From positions 1 through 54,529 of the forward strand of contig DDQN01000042.1 in assembly GCA_002342685.1 (NCBI GenBank): a DNA stretch of 54,529 nucleotides. The letters are read 5' to 3'. Positions 9,103-17,925 of the stretch are shown here, in pieces. How positions within the stretch are numbered: the first letter of the stretch is position 1; each line of letters starts with the position of its first letter. The notes under the pieces are model-generated. The model saw only the letters and a list, made by a program, of their open reading frames with translations, made no database searches and had not been told where the DNA came from. The translations under genes and the position numbers were made by a program. Origin of the DNA: Vibrio sp. UBA2441. GTDB taxonomy: Bacteria > Pseudomonadota > Gammaproteobacteria > Enterobacterales > Vibrionaceae.

Positions 9103-10139
9103 TGACTACTGTCCAGTAGCTTATCCAGAACTAATTTGGGTGATAGATCTTTCAAACACTTCAAATGCCCGAGAGGACACTCTCTTTTAAAGCAGGGGCG
9201 ACATTCAATACCGGTATGGACAATATGTACATCTTTCGCTAACGGTGGCGTATATTCTGGTGAGGTAGAGCCATAAACCCCAATAACCTTACAACCGACG
9301 GCAGCGGCGACATGCATTAAGCCAGAATCGTTGCTAACCACACTATTACATGCAGCTAAAAGATCCACCGCTTCTATCAAGCTGGTTTTACCCGCTAAAT
9401 TATGGACTTTCGAACGTAAATGTTCGCTGACAAGATTTTTAATCGCTTCTGTTGTGGGCTGATCTTTCTGCGAGCCAAATAGCCAGGTTTGAAAACCCTT
9501 ACTGGTCATCTCTTCTGCCACTTTTGCGTAGTGCTCTGCAGGCCATTGCTTGGCGGGGCCAAACTCTGCGCCGGGACACATACCAACTATTTTTGTATCA
9601 AACTGAAGGTTAAACTTATCGAGAGTCTCTTTTTGAACATTTGAATCAATGTGCAGGCTTGGGACGGGTAGGGAGCTTAATCCGCCTAAAGAGCTGGAAT
9701 CGACCATTTCACTTTTAGGATGAGCGAGGGCGACATAGCGCTCGACCATATACTGGAAGCTTTTTTTATTGGTTCTTATATCGTTAAGCAGACCAAAACG
9801 CATTTCCCCTTTCCAGCCGGTGCGCTTTGATATATTGGCAAACCATGGGACTAATGCTGACTTTGCTGAGTTAGGCAGGACAAAGGCATGGTCATACTGT
9901 TCTTCAACAAGTTGTTTACCGATGCTTCTTCTGCCAATCAGATTGAATTCACCGTGGCCAAAAGGCATGGTAATCGCCTTGTTTACTTCTGGCATTCTTT
10001 CAAGAATTGGCTTGCACCACCCCGGAGCAATAACATCAATGCTTGAATTTGGGTACTGCTGCTTAAGGGTAATGTAAAGAGATTGAGACATCACCATATC
10101 GCCAACCCAAGATGGCCCAATAACTAGAATTTTATTCAT
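9099..10139 (-). CDS. waaF: ADP-heptose:LPS heptosyltransferase II
   Basis: WaaF adds the second L-glycero-D-manno-heptose to the inner core from ADP-heptose. This GT9 protein of 346 residues starts MNKILVIGPSWVGDMVMSQS, as in RfaF. It contains SKRTGWKGEMRFGLLND, CPGAEFGPAKQWP and the C-terminal donor site SNDSGLMHVAAAVG. A cysteine cluster near the end (CRPCFKRECPLGHLKC) is also typical of WaaF. It follows lpxM by ten bases and overlaps the AT3 gene by four, in the hldD-lpxM-waaF order that links heptose supply with heptose use. Confidence 0.95.
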   Translation of the reverse strand: MNKILVIGPSWVGDMVMSQSLYITLKQQYPNSSIDVIAPGWCKPILERMPEVNKAITMPFGHGEFNLIGRRSIGKQLVEEQYDHAFVLPNSAKSALVPWFANISKRTGWKGEMRFGLLNDIRTNKKSFQYMVERYVALAHPKSEMVDSSSLGGLSSLPVPSLHIDSNVQKETLDKFNLQFDTKIVGMCPGAEFGPAKQWPAEHYAKVAEEMTSKGFQTWLFGSQKDQPTTEAIKNLVSEHLRSKVHNLAGKTSLIEAVDLLAACNSVVSNDSGLMHVAAAVGCKVIGVYGSTSPEYTPPLAKDVHIVHTGIECRPCFKRECPLGHLKCLKDLSPKLVLDKLLDSSQ

Positions 10140-10149
10140 TTTAATGCCT

Positions 10150-11118
10150 TTATGGATTTTTCTTGGGTTTATAAGGATTACTACCGTCTTGCTGAGTCTT
10201 CAGAAGCTTCAGATTCCACATATATTGCTCGGGCTTTTTGCTAACGACGGATTCAATATAAGCATTGGTTGCTCTTGCATCTCCCTCATCTGTTCCGGTA
10301 GGGAAGTCTTCTAATGCAGGGTAGATATCTATCTCATATTTCCCAGTATCAGTATTGTAAGCAGAAAATATAGGTACAACTTTGGCTTTACTGATCTTAG
10401 CGATTTTTCCAAGCCCGGGTAAGGTCGCTTTGGTCGTAGAAAAAAAGTCAACAAATACACTATGTTCAGGACCATGGTCCTGATCAGGAAGGTAATAACC
10501 TAAATAACCTTGTTTAACCGATTTCACAAAAGGTTTAATACCAGAGCTTCTCTCATAGATACGCCCACCATACTGGACTCTTTGCCTGTGCATCAACCAA
10601 TCATTGATTTCACTCTTCTGTTTTTTGACAAAGCCAACAACGGGCAGCCCTTTTGACGCAAAAAGAACCGCAGGTATATCAATCGTCCAGGTATGAGGCA
10701 CTAAAAGGATAATGTTCTCGCCGTTATCGGTATGAGTGGTCAGGTTCTCTAGTCCAGTAATCACACTATTTTTCTCTAACCAGCTCTTACTTCTGATGGT
10801 AAGCGAAGCAAAACCAAGTAAAAAAGCACCCGCAGAGGTAAAGCCTTTACGAATAATACTAAAACGTTCTTCTTCACTTTTATTAGGAAAGCAGAGCTCG
10901 AGATTAACCATAGCTCTTCTAGATGCTTTATTGGCGTTTTTGATCATGTAACTGCTTATTCTTTCAGCCAGCCAACAACGTACACGATTAGGCAGTAAGG
11001 ATATAGGTAATGCAGCAAAAATAACCAGCCACTCCCCCCAATGTTTAGGGGAAAGAAAACGCCACTCAAATTTAGGATGATAGCCCTTAGGGTCAAAATC
11101 ATTTCTATTTTTTATCAT
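10150..11118 (-). CDS. lpxM: Lipid A secondary acyltransferase (LpxM/MsbB)
   Basis: LpxM transfers a secondary acyl chain to Kdo2-lipid A precursor at the inner membrane. The 322-residue protein has an N-terminal hydrophobic segment near 30-45, the H-x4-D catalytic motif as HTWTID near residue 145, and a C-terminal PEQYMWNLKLLKTQQDG, which is closer to LpxM than to LpxL. The gene lies 39 bases from a ten-copy heptamer array that separates it from hldD, so the spacing to any upstream promoter may vary. The acyl chain length cannot be read from sequence. Confidence 0.9.
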   Translation of the reverse strand: MIKNRNDFDPKGYHPKFEWRFLSPKHWGEWLVIFAALPISLLPNRVRCWLAERISSYMIKNANKASRRAMVNLELCFPNKSEEERFSIIRKGFTSAGAFLLGFASLTIRSKSWLEKNSVITGLENLTTHTDNGENIILLVPHTWTIDIPAVLFASKGLPVVGFVKKQKSEINDWLMHRQRVQYGGRIYERSSGIKPFVKSVKQGYLGYYLPDQDHGPEHSVFVDFFSTTKATLPGLGKIAKISKAKVVPIFSAYNTDTGKYEIDIYPALEDFPTGTDEGDARATNAYIESVVSKKPEQYMWNLKLLKTQQDGSNPYKPKKNP

Positions 11119-11157
11119 AATATGTTGTTGCTACTTCTTCTTTATCTGCAAAATAAT

Positions 11158-11227
11158 ATCGCCTATCGCCTATCGCCTATCGCCTATCGCCTATCGCCTA
11201 TCGCCTATCGCCTATCGCCTATCGCCT
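11158..11227. repeat. Heptamer array, ten perfect ATCGCCT units
   Basis: Ten exact tandem ATCGCCT units fill 70 bases of the hldD-lpxM gap. The array is non-coding; the repeating YRLSPIA read-through on the plus strand has no gene context. A seven-base unit shifts spacing by two thirds of a helix turn per copy, so copy-number change could alter transcript structure or a local promoter upstream of lpxM. Confidence 0.97.
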
Positions 11228-11232
11228 AATGT

Positions 11233-11260
11233 CCATAACCCATAACCCATAACCCATTAC
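11233..11260. repeat. Second heptamer array, CCATAAC x3 plus CCATTAC
   Basis: Three CCATAAC units and one variant CCATTAC abut the ATCGCCT array. The last unit overlaps the hldD stop codon (TTA on the plus strand at 11257-11259). Two unrelated heptamer arrays side by side suggest a slippage-prone spot. Confidence 0.85.
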
Positions 11261-12201
11261 CCGTTCAATATTTCCAAATACTCACTTACACCTTCTGCTA
11301 CCGTTTTAAACTCTACGTCACAACCAGTAGCTCGCAGTTTAGTGAGATCAGCTTCAGTAAATTCCTGATAAGCACCTTTAAGGTGTTCAGGGAATGGAAT
11401 GGTTTCTATATCGCCTTTGCCATGATGTTTAATCACTGCATTAGCAACCGCTCTAAAAGGTTCAGCACGGCCAGTACCACAGTTAAAAATTCCTGAAGTG
11501 CCATTTTCCATAAACCAAAGGTTTACTTTGCATACATCACCTACATAAACAAAGTCACGTTTAAATTCATCGCTACGTTCAAACAGTTTCGGGTTTTCAC
11601 CAGCTAAAACTTGATTGTTTAAATGAAAGGCCACAGAAGCCATGCTGCCTTTATGATCTTCTCGGGGACCATAAACATTAAAGTAACGAAAGCCAGTTAT
11701 TTGAGATAAGGTTTCACCATGTTCTTCGGCATCAGTCCATAGACGACGCACATAGTTATCAAACTGCTGCTTTGAGTAACCATAAACATTCAGAGCACCT
11801 TCAAACTGTTTTTCTTCAATAAAGTTGTCGCTGCGGCCGCCATAAGTGGCAGCAGAAGAGGCGTATAAGAAAGGTATCTCTCGTTCCAGGCAGTAATGAA
11901 GAAGCTCTTTAGAGTATTCATAGTTGTTGAGCATCATATACTTGCCGTCCCACTCAGTCGTGGCAGAACAAGCGCCTTCATGGAATACCGCTTCTATAGG
12001 GCCAAAATTTTCACCGGACATGATCTGAACCAGAAAATCTTCGCGATCCATGTAGTCAGTGATGTCCAAATCTACAAGGTTTTTAAATTTTTTGCCGTTT
12101 TTAAGGTGATCAACCACCAGAATATCGTTGTAGCCTTGTTCGTTGAGTGCTTTGACAATATTGCTGCCAATCATGCCAGCACCGCCAGTTACGATGATCA
12201 T
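11257..12201 (-). CDS. hldD: ADP-L-glycero-D-manno-heptose 6-epimerase
   Basis: HldD (RfaD/GmhD) converts ADP-D-glycero- to ADP-L-glycero-D-manno-heptose, the donor for WaaC/WaaF. It opens MIIVTGGAGMIGSNIVKAL, the Rossmann glycine motif, and has the SDR catalytic YGYSKQQFDNYVR and RYFNVYGPRE. The reading frame is open 23 codons further upstream, but the conserved family start is the ATG at 12199-12201, giving 314 residues, the usual length. It is the first gene of the leftward core operon and corresponds to the left junction gene of the Vibrio O-antigen locus. Confidence 0.96.
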   Translation of the reverse strand: MIIVTGGAGMIGSNIVKALNEQGYNDILVVDHLKNGKKFKNLVDLDITDYMDREDFLVQIMSGENFGPIEAVFHEGACSATTEWDGKYMMLNNYEYSKELLHYCLEREIPFLYASSAATYGGRSDNFIEEKQFEGALNVYGYSKQQFDNYVRRLWTDAEEHGETLSQITGFRYFNVYGPREDHKGSMASVAFHLNNQVLAGENPKLFERSDEFKRDFVYVGDVCKVNLWFMENGTSGIFNCGTGRAEPFRAVANAVIKHHGKGDIETIPFPEHLKGAYQEFTEADLTKLRATGCDVEFKTVAEGVSEYLEILNG

Positions 12202-12234
12202 AATACTTCTACCTAAGGTTCGATAATTGAAGCG

Positions 12235-12263
12235 ATTATAGCAAGGATACATCGTGCATGAAA
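12235..12263 (-). promoter_or_regulatory. Probable sigma-70 promoter for the hldD core operon
   Basis: On the minus strand, TATAAT (12240-12235) is a perfect -10 box. TTTCAT (12263-12258) is a weak -35 candidate at 17-base spacing. The -10 lies about 34 bases before the hldD ATG. Confidence 0.5.
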
Positions 12264-12617
12264 TCAACAATACTTATCGTTTATGAATATGGCGGATGGG
12301 GGCAAGTTTGTAATAAGTGGCGAAATTTCGGTGGCTTATATTGATAGTTGCATTATCGGTGTGTGGTTTATGTAAATAACTGTAATGTTAATATAGGTAG
12401 CTAACCTTATTTTTATAAAAGAGAGATCTGGGTTCCAGTGTTGTGACTGCAAAAAAACACCCTCGTAAATTACAAGAGTAAATAGATATATTACACCCGT
12501 AAAGTTCTACCTGTTCTTGCTTTAACCTGCTGATAAAATAGAAATAGAGCAAACAATCGCATTCATAATGGCATATCTTTAAGAGCTACTGTACAATCGA
12601 CCAGATTTTGAAAAATT

Positions 12618-12663
12618 CAGTTTATTTGCGTTTGGGAGCATGACCCAAGGGCGGTAGCGTACC
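12618..12663 (+). promoter_or_regulatory. JUMPstart sequence with ops element
   Basis: The stretch from CAG (12618) to TACC is JUMPstart-like and includes GGCGGTAGCGT at 12650-12660, an exact match to the ops element. In transcribed non-template DNA, ops pauses RNA polymerase and recruits RfaH. RfaH suppresses termination and couples translation over long surface-polysaccharide operons. It lies 24 bases before the wzz start, in the sense orientation. Confidence 0.92.
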
Positions 12664-12683
12664 AAAAAATTTAAGGAATGGCA

Positions 12684-13826
12684 GTGAACAAGCCTGAAAA
12701 CCAACCGCAGCATCAAAACCTCCAGCCTCCGATACATCCCTATTATGAGCAAAAATACGATGAAATAGATCTCAGAGAGCTTTTTAAGGCTTTGTGGGAT
12801 GGAAAGTGGATTATTATTACTTGTACATTGGTATTTTCAATAGGCGCTGTTATTTACGCGTTAACCACTCAGGAATGGTGGTCATCTAAAGCGAGAATAG
12901 TCGCTCCTCAAGCTCAAGATTTTGCAAGCTACCAACTACAAGTAAAACAATTTCAGCCCGTTTTTGATGTTTACCAAGAAGATGGTACTGTTTTAGTAAG
13001 TAGAGCTTTGAATGGATTAATAGATAATCAAAAGCTGTTTACTAACTTTATAACGGCATTTAATTCTAACGCCAATAAGAAGCTTTTTTTAGACAGTAAC
13101 CCGACTTTCCAGAAGTTTAAAAATAAGCTTGATGCTGATGCTGATGCTGATGCTGATGCTGATGAAGCTAAGCGTAGGTTATATAGTGAATGGTATGGGA
13201 GAATAACAGCCGATGCTCCAGATAAGAATAATAAGCTGTCTTTCGTTTTAAGCATTCAGGCTACCTCAAAAAGGTATAGCTATCAAATGCTGCTTGATTA
13301 TGTGCAATTTATTAAACAAATTGTTCACCAAAACATGCTGAAAAATCTAGATGTGATGGTTCAAGCAAAAAACTATGAGCTGTTGCAACAAAAAGTTGCA
13401 TTAAGTAGCCAAGCGAAACTGAGATTAGATATTGAGGCTAAGCGTGCTAAATATGCCCTAGAGATTGCAAAAGCGGCAAGCATTAATCATCCAGTACAAA
13501 ATTTAGGCGAAAATGAATTATTTGCCATTAACTTAGGTAGTAAGGCAATTGAGGCAAAAATTAAAGCACTAGAGAGTGTTAAAAATTTAGGGGTAATTGA
13601 GCCGAGGTTACAACAAATTGACGCTAAGTTATCGCTACTTAATAAGACAGAAATCGATCAAAGTATAGAGTATCAAACATTTCAATACTTAGAAGAACCT
13701 GAACAAGGCATCTCTAGAGACAAACCTAAAAGATCTTTAATTGCTGTGCTCGGCTGTTTGTTGGGTGGAATGTTAGGTGTAGCAATAGTATTGGTACGGT
13801 TTACTTTTGGAAAGACAGATGTTTAA
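12684..13826 (+). CDS. wzz: Wzz O-antigen chain-length determinant
   Basis: This is a polysaccharide co-polymerase. A short cytoplasmic N-terminus is followed by TM1 (about 41-62, WIIITCTLVFSIGAVIYAL), a long periplasmic helical domain and TM2 near 350-370 (SLIAVLGCLLGGMLGVAIVL) preceded by the proline-containing KPKRS. It sets O-antigen chain length together with Wzy. An in-frame Asp-Ala repeat, about residues 150-160, is encoded by five GATGCT units. I choose GTG 12684 because AAGGA (12673-12677) is six bases away; ATG 12678 in the same frame directly abuts it. It is the first gene after ops. Confidence 0.88.
   Translation: MNKPENQPQHQNLQPPIHPYYEQKYDEIDLRELFKALWDGKWIIITCTLVFSIGAVIYALTTQEWWSSKARIVAPQAQDFASYQLQVKQFQPVFDVYQEDGTVLVSRALNGLIDNQKLFTNFITAFNSNANKKLFLDSNPTFQKFKNKLDADADADADADEAKRRLYSEWYGRITADAPDKNNKLSFVLSIQATSKRYSYQMLLDYVQFIKQIVHQNMLKNLDVMVQAKNYELLQQKVALSSQAKLRLDIEAKRAKYALEIAKAASINHPVQNLGENELFAINLGSKAIEAKIKALESVKNLGVIEPRLQQIDAKLSLLNKTEIDQSIEYQTFQYLEEPEQGISRDKPKRSLIAVLGCLLGGMLGVAIVLVRFTFGKTDV
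13131..13166 (+). repeat. In-frame GATGCT hexamer array inside wzz
   Basis: Five perfect GATGCT units (13131-13160) are followed by GATGAA. They encode alternating Asp-Ala in the periplasmic domain. Gain or loss of a unit keeps frame and changes the domain by two residues. Confidence 0.95.
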
Positions 13827-13860
13827 TTGTTTTTAGAATGCAACAAACACCAGAAACCTA

Positions 13861-13884
13861 TTGGGGGGGAGAAAATAACCCCAA
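13861..13884 (+). terminator. G7 tract and GGGG/CCCC hairpin after wzz
   Basis: TTGGGG (13861-13866) can pair with CCCCAA (13879-13884), followed by an A-run rather than T on this strand. A run of seven G occupies 13863-13869. It is a weak terminator or attenuator candidate in the gap between wzz and the dehydrogenase gene. Confidence 0.3.
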
Positions 13885-13996
13885 AAAAGAATTACAATGA
13901 GGTAGTAAAAGTTAACTGTCTCAAATGAATGAGAAGTGTCTCAGTATGAGTGAAATGGCTGAGATGAAAAGCTTAAAAACTAAGAGAATACCCACC

Positions 13997-15274
13997 ATGT
14001 TGGAAATAGAAAATATAAAAATAGCGATAATCGGCCAGGGCTATGTTGGCTTGCCCTTAGCTGTCGAGTTTGGGAGAAAATACCCGACGATAGGCTTTGA
14101 TATTAATGCTAATCGTGTACAGGAGCTAAGCGATGGCGTAGACAACACGCTTGAGTGTACTACAGAGCAGATCAAGTCTTCGACCAAACTAATGTTCACT
14201 GCTCAACTTGAAGATATCAAATCAGCGAATTTTTATGTTGTGACAGTTCCAACGCCAATCACGGATGAAAATGCTCCAGATTTAACACCGCTTAGAAATG
14301 CCTCTGAATCTTTAGCGACAGTCATTTCAAAAGGTGATGTGGTCGTATTTGAATCCACAGTTTATCCTGGTGCAACTGAAGAAGTATGCCTGCCAATAAT
14401 TGAAAAACTATCGGGTCTTAAGTTTAATCATGATTTCTTCGCAGGTTATAGCCCAGAGCGTATTAACCCAGGCGACAAGGTGAACACACTGACAAAAATC
14501 ATGAAAATCACGTCTGGCTCTACACCTGAAGTAGGTGATTATGTGGATACTGTTTACAGTAGTATTATTATGGCTGGTACCCACAAAGCTTCTTCAATTC
14601 AGGTTGCTGAAGCTGCTAAGGTGATTGAGAATACGCAACGTGACTTGAACATTGCCATTATTAACGAATTTGCTAAGATTTTCAACCGTTTAGACATTGA
14701 TACTGAAGAGGTCTTAAAAGCAGCCGGTACTAAATGGAATTTCTTGCATTTTAAACCAGGATTGGTTGGTGGGCACTGTATTAGTGTCGATCCTTACTAT
14801 CTAACTTACAAAGCGAAAGAAGCTGGCTATTCACCAGAGGTTATTCTTGCAGGTCGCCGTATTAACGATGGTATGGGAAGCTACGTTGCGACAGAAATGG
14901 TTAAAAAACTGTCTAAACAAAAAATCCATATTGATGAAGCAAAAGTGTTGGTTCTTGGTTTTACTTTTAAGGGGGATTGCCCAGATGTACGCAATACCAA
15001 AATTATTGATGTGGTTAATGAGCTGAAGGAGTTTAATATCAATGTTGATGTGTATGATAGCTGGGCAAGTGTAGAAGAAGTTAAACACGAGTACGGCCTC
15101 GATTTAATTAGCGAACTTCAAAATGAGGCCTATGACGGTATTGTTTTAGCAGTTGACCATGATGAGTTTAAGCAAATGGGTATTGAAGAAGTGCGAGCTT
15201 TAGGTAAAAAGAATCACGTTGTATATGACGTAAAGTATGTATTTGAACCTGGTGTTGCTGATATTCGCTTGTAA
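13997..15274 (+). CDS. wbpA: UDP-N-acetylglucosamine 6-dehydrogenase (WbpA/TviB family)
   Basis: The enzyme oxidises C6 of UDP-GlcNAc (or UDP-GalNAc) to the uronic acid with NAD+, the first step toward UDP-diacetamido-glucuronate. It has the Rossmann IAIIGQGYVGLPLA, VTVPTPI, ESTVYPGATE and the catalytic Cys261 in GLVGGHCISVDPYYLT. The last third has GFTFKGDCPDVRNT, typical of the TviB/WbpA branch. The frame opens earlier at 13925, but the family start MLEIENIKIA is ATG 13997 (about 425 residues). The three following genes are WbpB, WbpD and WbpE homologues, which favours WbpA over the Vi-antigen enzyme. Confidence 0.88.
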   Translation: MLEIENIKIAIIGQGYVGLPLAVEFGRKYPTIGFDINANRVQELSDGVDNTLECTTEQIKSSTKLMFTAQLEDIKSANFYVVTVPTPITDENAPDLTPLRNASESLATVISKGDVVVFESTVYPGATEEVCLPIIEKLSGLKFNHDFFAGYSPERINPGDKVNTLTKIMKITSGSTPEVGDYVDTVYSSIIMAGTHKASSIQVAEAAKVIENTQRDLNIAIINEFAKIFNRLDIDTEEVLKAAGTKWNFLHFKPGLVGGHCISVDPYYLTYKAKEAGYSPEVILAGRRINDGMGSYVATEMVKKLSKQKIHIDEAKVLVLGFTFKGDCPDVRNTKIIDVVNELKEFNINVDVYDSWASVEEVKHEYGLDLISELQNEAYDGIVLAVDHDEFKQMGIEEVRALGKKNHVVYDVKYVFEPGVADIRL

Positions 15275-15284
15275 GGAAAAAACA

Positions 15285-16232
15285 ATGAAAAAATTTGCCT
15301 TAATTGGTACTGGTGGATACATTGCTCCACGCCATCTCAATGCTATTAAAGATACTGGTAATACACTAGAAGTAGCGATGGATGTGAATGACTCTGTTGG
15401 TATTATGGATATGCATTTCCCCGAGTCAGAGTTCTTTACGGAATTTGAAGACTTTGCTGCTTTTGTTGAGGATGAGGCGCTTAAAGGTAATAAGCTGGAT
15501 TACATTTCAATTTGTACTCCAAACTATCTTCATGCTCCCCAAATGAAGTTTGCCCTTAAAAATGGTATTGACGTAATTTGTGAGAAACCGCTAGTGCTAA
15601 ACTCCGAAGAGCTAAATACGTTAAAAATGTATGAAGAGAAGTATGGAGCGAAAGTTAACAGCATTCTCCAACTCCGGCTTCACCCATCTATCATAGCCTT
15701 ACGTGAAAAAGTTCAAAATTCACCTAAAGATAAAGTGTTTGATGTAGAGCTAACTTACATGACATCACGTGGTAAGTGGTATTTAAAATCATGGAAAGGT
15801 GTGAACGATAAGTCTGGCGGCGTAGCAACTAACGTTGGCGTGCACTTCTTTGATATGTTGCACTTTATCTTTGGTGATATCAAAACCAATGAAGTCCACT
15901 ACAAAGATGAACAAACTGTTGCGGGCTATTTGGAGTATGAGCGAGCACGTGTTAAGTGGTTCCTATCAATTGATGCTAATCATTTGCCCGAAAATGCTGT
16001 TCAAGGTGAGAAGAAAACATATCGCAGTATTATGATTGGTGATGAAGAACTAGAGTTCTCTGGCGGTTTTACTGATCTTCATACTCAAAGTTATCTAAAC
16101 GTAATTGATGGCAATGGTTATGGCCTAGAAGAGAATCGCGCGGCAATCGAAACAGTTGAGAAAATTCGAGACCAATCGATTATTAACAATACTAATAAAT
16201 ACCACCCATTACTTAACAACATTATTAAGTAG
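15285..16232 (+). CDS. wbpB: UDP-GlcNAcA 3-dehydrogenase (WbpB-like Gfo/Idh/MocA)
   Basis: WbpB oxidises C3 of UDP-GlcNAcA to a 3-keto sugar, the substrate for the WbpE aminotransferase. The 315-residue protein starts MKKFALIGTGGYIAPRHLNA, with ISICTPNYLH and the Gfo/Idh catalytic CEKPLVLN. ATG 15285 with AAGGAAAA ten bases before it is the best start; the open frame continues upstream only because it overlaps wbpA. The four-gene order wbpA-wbpB-wbpD-wbpE is compact, with gaps of 10 and 2 bases. Confidence 0.88.
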   Translation: MKKFALIGTGGYIAPRHLNAIKDTGNTLEVAMDVNDSVGIMDMHFPESEFFTEFEDFAAFVEDEALKGNKLDYISICTPNYLHAPQMKFALKNGIDVICEKPLVLNSEELNTLKMYEEKYGAKVNSILQLRLHPSIIALREKVQNSPKDKVFDVELTYMTSRGKWYLKSWKGVNDKSGGVATNVGVHFFDMLHFIFGDIKTNEVHYKDEQTVAGYLEYERARVKWFLSIDANHLPENAVQGEKKTYRSIMIGDEELEFSGGFTDLHTQSYLNVIDGNGYGLEENRAAIETVEKIRDQSIINNTNKYHPLLNNIIK

Positions 16233-16234
16233 TT

Positions 16235-16831
16235 ATGAACATGGATTATACGAAGCACGAAACTGCCATTGTCGATGATGGTGCGAAAATTGGTAATGGC
16301 TCAAGAGTGTGGCACTGGGCCCATGTTTGTGGTAGTGCAAAAATAGGCGAGGGAGTGTCCCTTGGGCAAAATGTATTTGTAGGTAACAAAGTCACTATTG
16401 GTGACAATTGTAAAATTCAGAACAACGTTTCTGTCTACGACAATGTTCATTTAGAGGAAGGCGTATTCTGTGGGCCAAGTATGGTCTTTACCAACGTATA
16501 TAATCCACGTTCTTTAGTTGAACGCAAAGATGAATACCGTGACACCATTATTAAAAAAGGGGCGACCCTTGGGGCCAATTGCACTATTGTTTGTGGTATC
16601 ACCGTGGGTGAGTATGCATTCGTTGGTGCGGGTACGGTAGTAAACAAAGACGTTAAGCCTTTTGCGCTGATGGTCGGTGTTCCAGCAAAACAAATCGGTT
16701 GGATGAGCGCATATGGCGAAAAGCTTGATTTGCCTTTAAATGGCAATGCGCAAACGGTATGCGATAGTACCAATGACGAATATCAATTGATTGACGGCCA
16801 AATCTTTAGAAAGGTAAGCAGTAATGATTAA
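16235..16831 (+). CDS. wbpD: UDP-3-amino-GlcNAcA N-acetyltransferase (WbpD-like)
   Basis: This is a left-handed beta-helix acetyltransferase of 198 residues. Hexapeptide repeats run from AKIGNGSRVWHWAHV through VGNKVTIGDNCKIQNNVSVY to GVPAKQIGWMS. It would acetylate the 3-amino group made by WbpE to give UDP-GlcNAc(3NAc)A. FTNVYNPRS and the WHWAHV start are characteristic of WbpD. The gene follows wbpB by two bases and overlaps wbpE by eight. Use of a non-acetyl acyl donor cannot be excluded by sequence. Confidence 0.85.
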   Translation: MNMDYTKHETAIVDDGAKIGNGSRVWHWAHVCGSAKIGEGVSLGQNVFVGNKVTIGDNCKIQNNVSVYDNVHLEEGVFCGPSMVFTNVYNPRSLVERKDEYRDTIIKKGATLGANCTIVCGITVGEYAFVGAGTVVNKDVKPFALMVGVPAKQIGWMSAYGEKLDLPLNGNAQTVCDSTNDEYQLIDGQIFRKVSSND

Positions 16832-17915
16832 ACAAGTCCCTTTTATTGACTTAAAAACACAGTATGAGCACCTTAAAGATAAAATTGATACTAGAATAGC
16901 AGAAGTACTTGAACATGGTAAATATATCATGGGACCAGAGGTGGCTGAATTAGAAAAAAAACTAGCGGATTACGTAGGGGTTAAACATGCGGTTACTTGC
17001 GCTAATGGTACGGATGCATTAACGCTTGCGTTGATGGTACTAGATGTTAAAGAGGGTGATGCGGTTTTCTGCCCTACATTTACCTTTTTTGCATCTGCCG
17101 AAACGATAGCTTTTGCTAACGCAACTCCAGTATTTGTTGATTCTGATGAAGATACCTTCAACATTTGTCCTTTTGATTTAGAACGCCGCATAGAAGTTGT
17201 TATAGCTAAAGGTCAGCTTAAACCTAAAGCTATTATCGCTGTTGACTTGTTTGGCCTACCTGCCGATTACGAAAAAATTGCAGCGATTGCCAAAAAGTAC
17301 GGTATGAAAGTCATTGAAGATGCTGCTCAAGGATTTGGAGGAAGCATCAATGGAAAGAGAGCGGGTAGTTTTGGAGATATAGCGACAACAAGTTTCTTCC
17401 CTGCTAAACCATTGGGTTGTTACGGAGATGGTGGTGCTATCTTTACCGATAATGATAAATATGCTGAACTCCTCAAGTCATATAGAGTTCATGGAAAAGG
17501 CGAAGATAAATATGACAACATTCGAATTGGTGTTAATAGTCGTTTAGATACAATACAGGCAGCTATTTTGATTGAAAAATTAGAGGCTTTCCCACAGGAG
17601 TTGATTCGCCGAAATAACTATGCGAATGACTATAACGAAGAATTAAGAAACAAGTTTATTACACCTCGGGTACCAGCTGGTTATTATAGCTCTTGGGCTC
17701 AATATACGGTTCGCAGTAGCGATAGAGATGCAGCAATGAATGAGTACCAAAAACTTGGGATTCCAACAATAGTTTACTATAGCAGATGTATGCATCAACA
17801 AACAGCATTTAAGAACCTAGATTTCCACGGAGCTGGCTTCCCTGTTGCTGAGAAATTGGCTGCTGAAGTATTTAGCTTGCCGATGCATGGTTATATGAAC
17901 TTTAACGGTGTTTAA
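16824..17915 (+). CDS. wbpE: UDP-3-keto-GlcNAcA aminotransferase (WbpE-like)
   Basis: This DegT/DnrJ/EryC1 PLP enzyme of 363 residues installs the 3-amino group from glutamate. It opens VPFIDLKTQYEHLK. GKYIMGPEVAELEK, NGTDAL and EDAAQGFGG are family motifs, and the PLP lysine is Lys195 in FFPAKPLGCYGDGG. Its place directly after WbpA/B/D homologues fixes the likely substrate. No WbpI-like epimerase follows, so the gluco rather than manno product is expected. Confidence 0.88.
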   Translation: MIKQVPFIDLKTQYEHLKDKIDTRIAEVLEHGKYIMGPEVAELEKKLADYVGVKHAVTCANGTDALTLALMVLDVKEGDAVFCPTFTFFASAETIAFANATPVFVDSDEDTFNICPFDLERRIEVVIAKGQLKPKAIIAVDLFGLPADYEKIAAIAKKYGMKVIEDAAQGFGGSINGKRAGSFGDIATTSFFPAKPLGCYGDGGAIFTDNDKYAELLKSYRVHGKGEDKYDNIRIGVNSRLDTIQAAILIEKLEAFPQELIRRNNYANDYNEELRNKFITPRVPAGYYSSWAQYTVRSSDRDAAMNEYQKLGIPTIVYYSRCMHQQTAFKNLDFHGAGFPVAEKLAAEVFSLPMHGYMNFNGV

Positions 17916-17925
17916 AAAGTATTCT

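Larger units (their letters stand above)
12202..12683. promoter_or_regulatory. Divergent control region between core and O-antigen operons
   Basis: About 480 bases lack any convincing gene. The left end holds the hldD promoter and the right end the JUMPstart/ops element. The region between (about 12300-12615) is AT-rich. I could not pick a confident plus-strand promoter, though one must exist for the polysaccharide operon. The long leader would be transcribed before RfaH loading at ops. Confidence 0.6.
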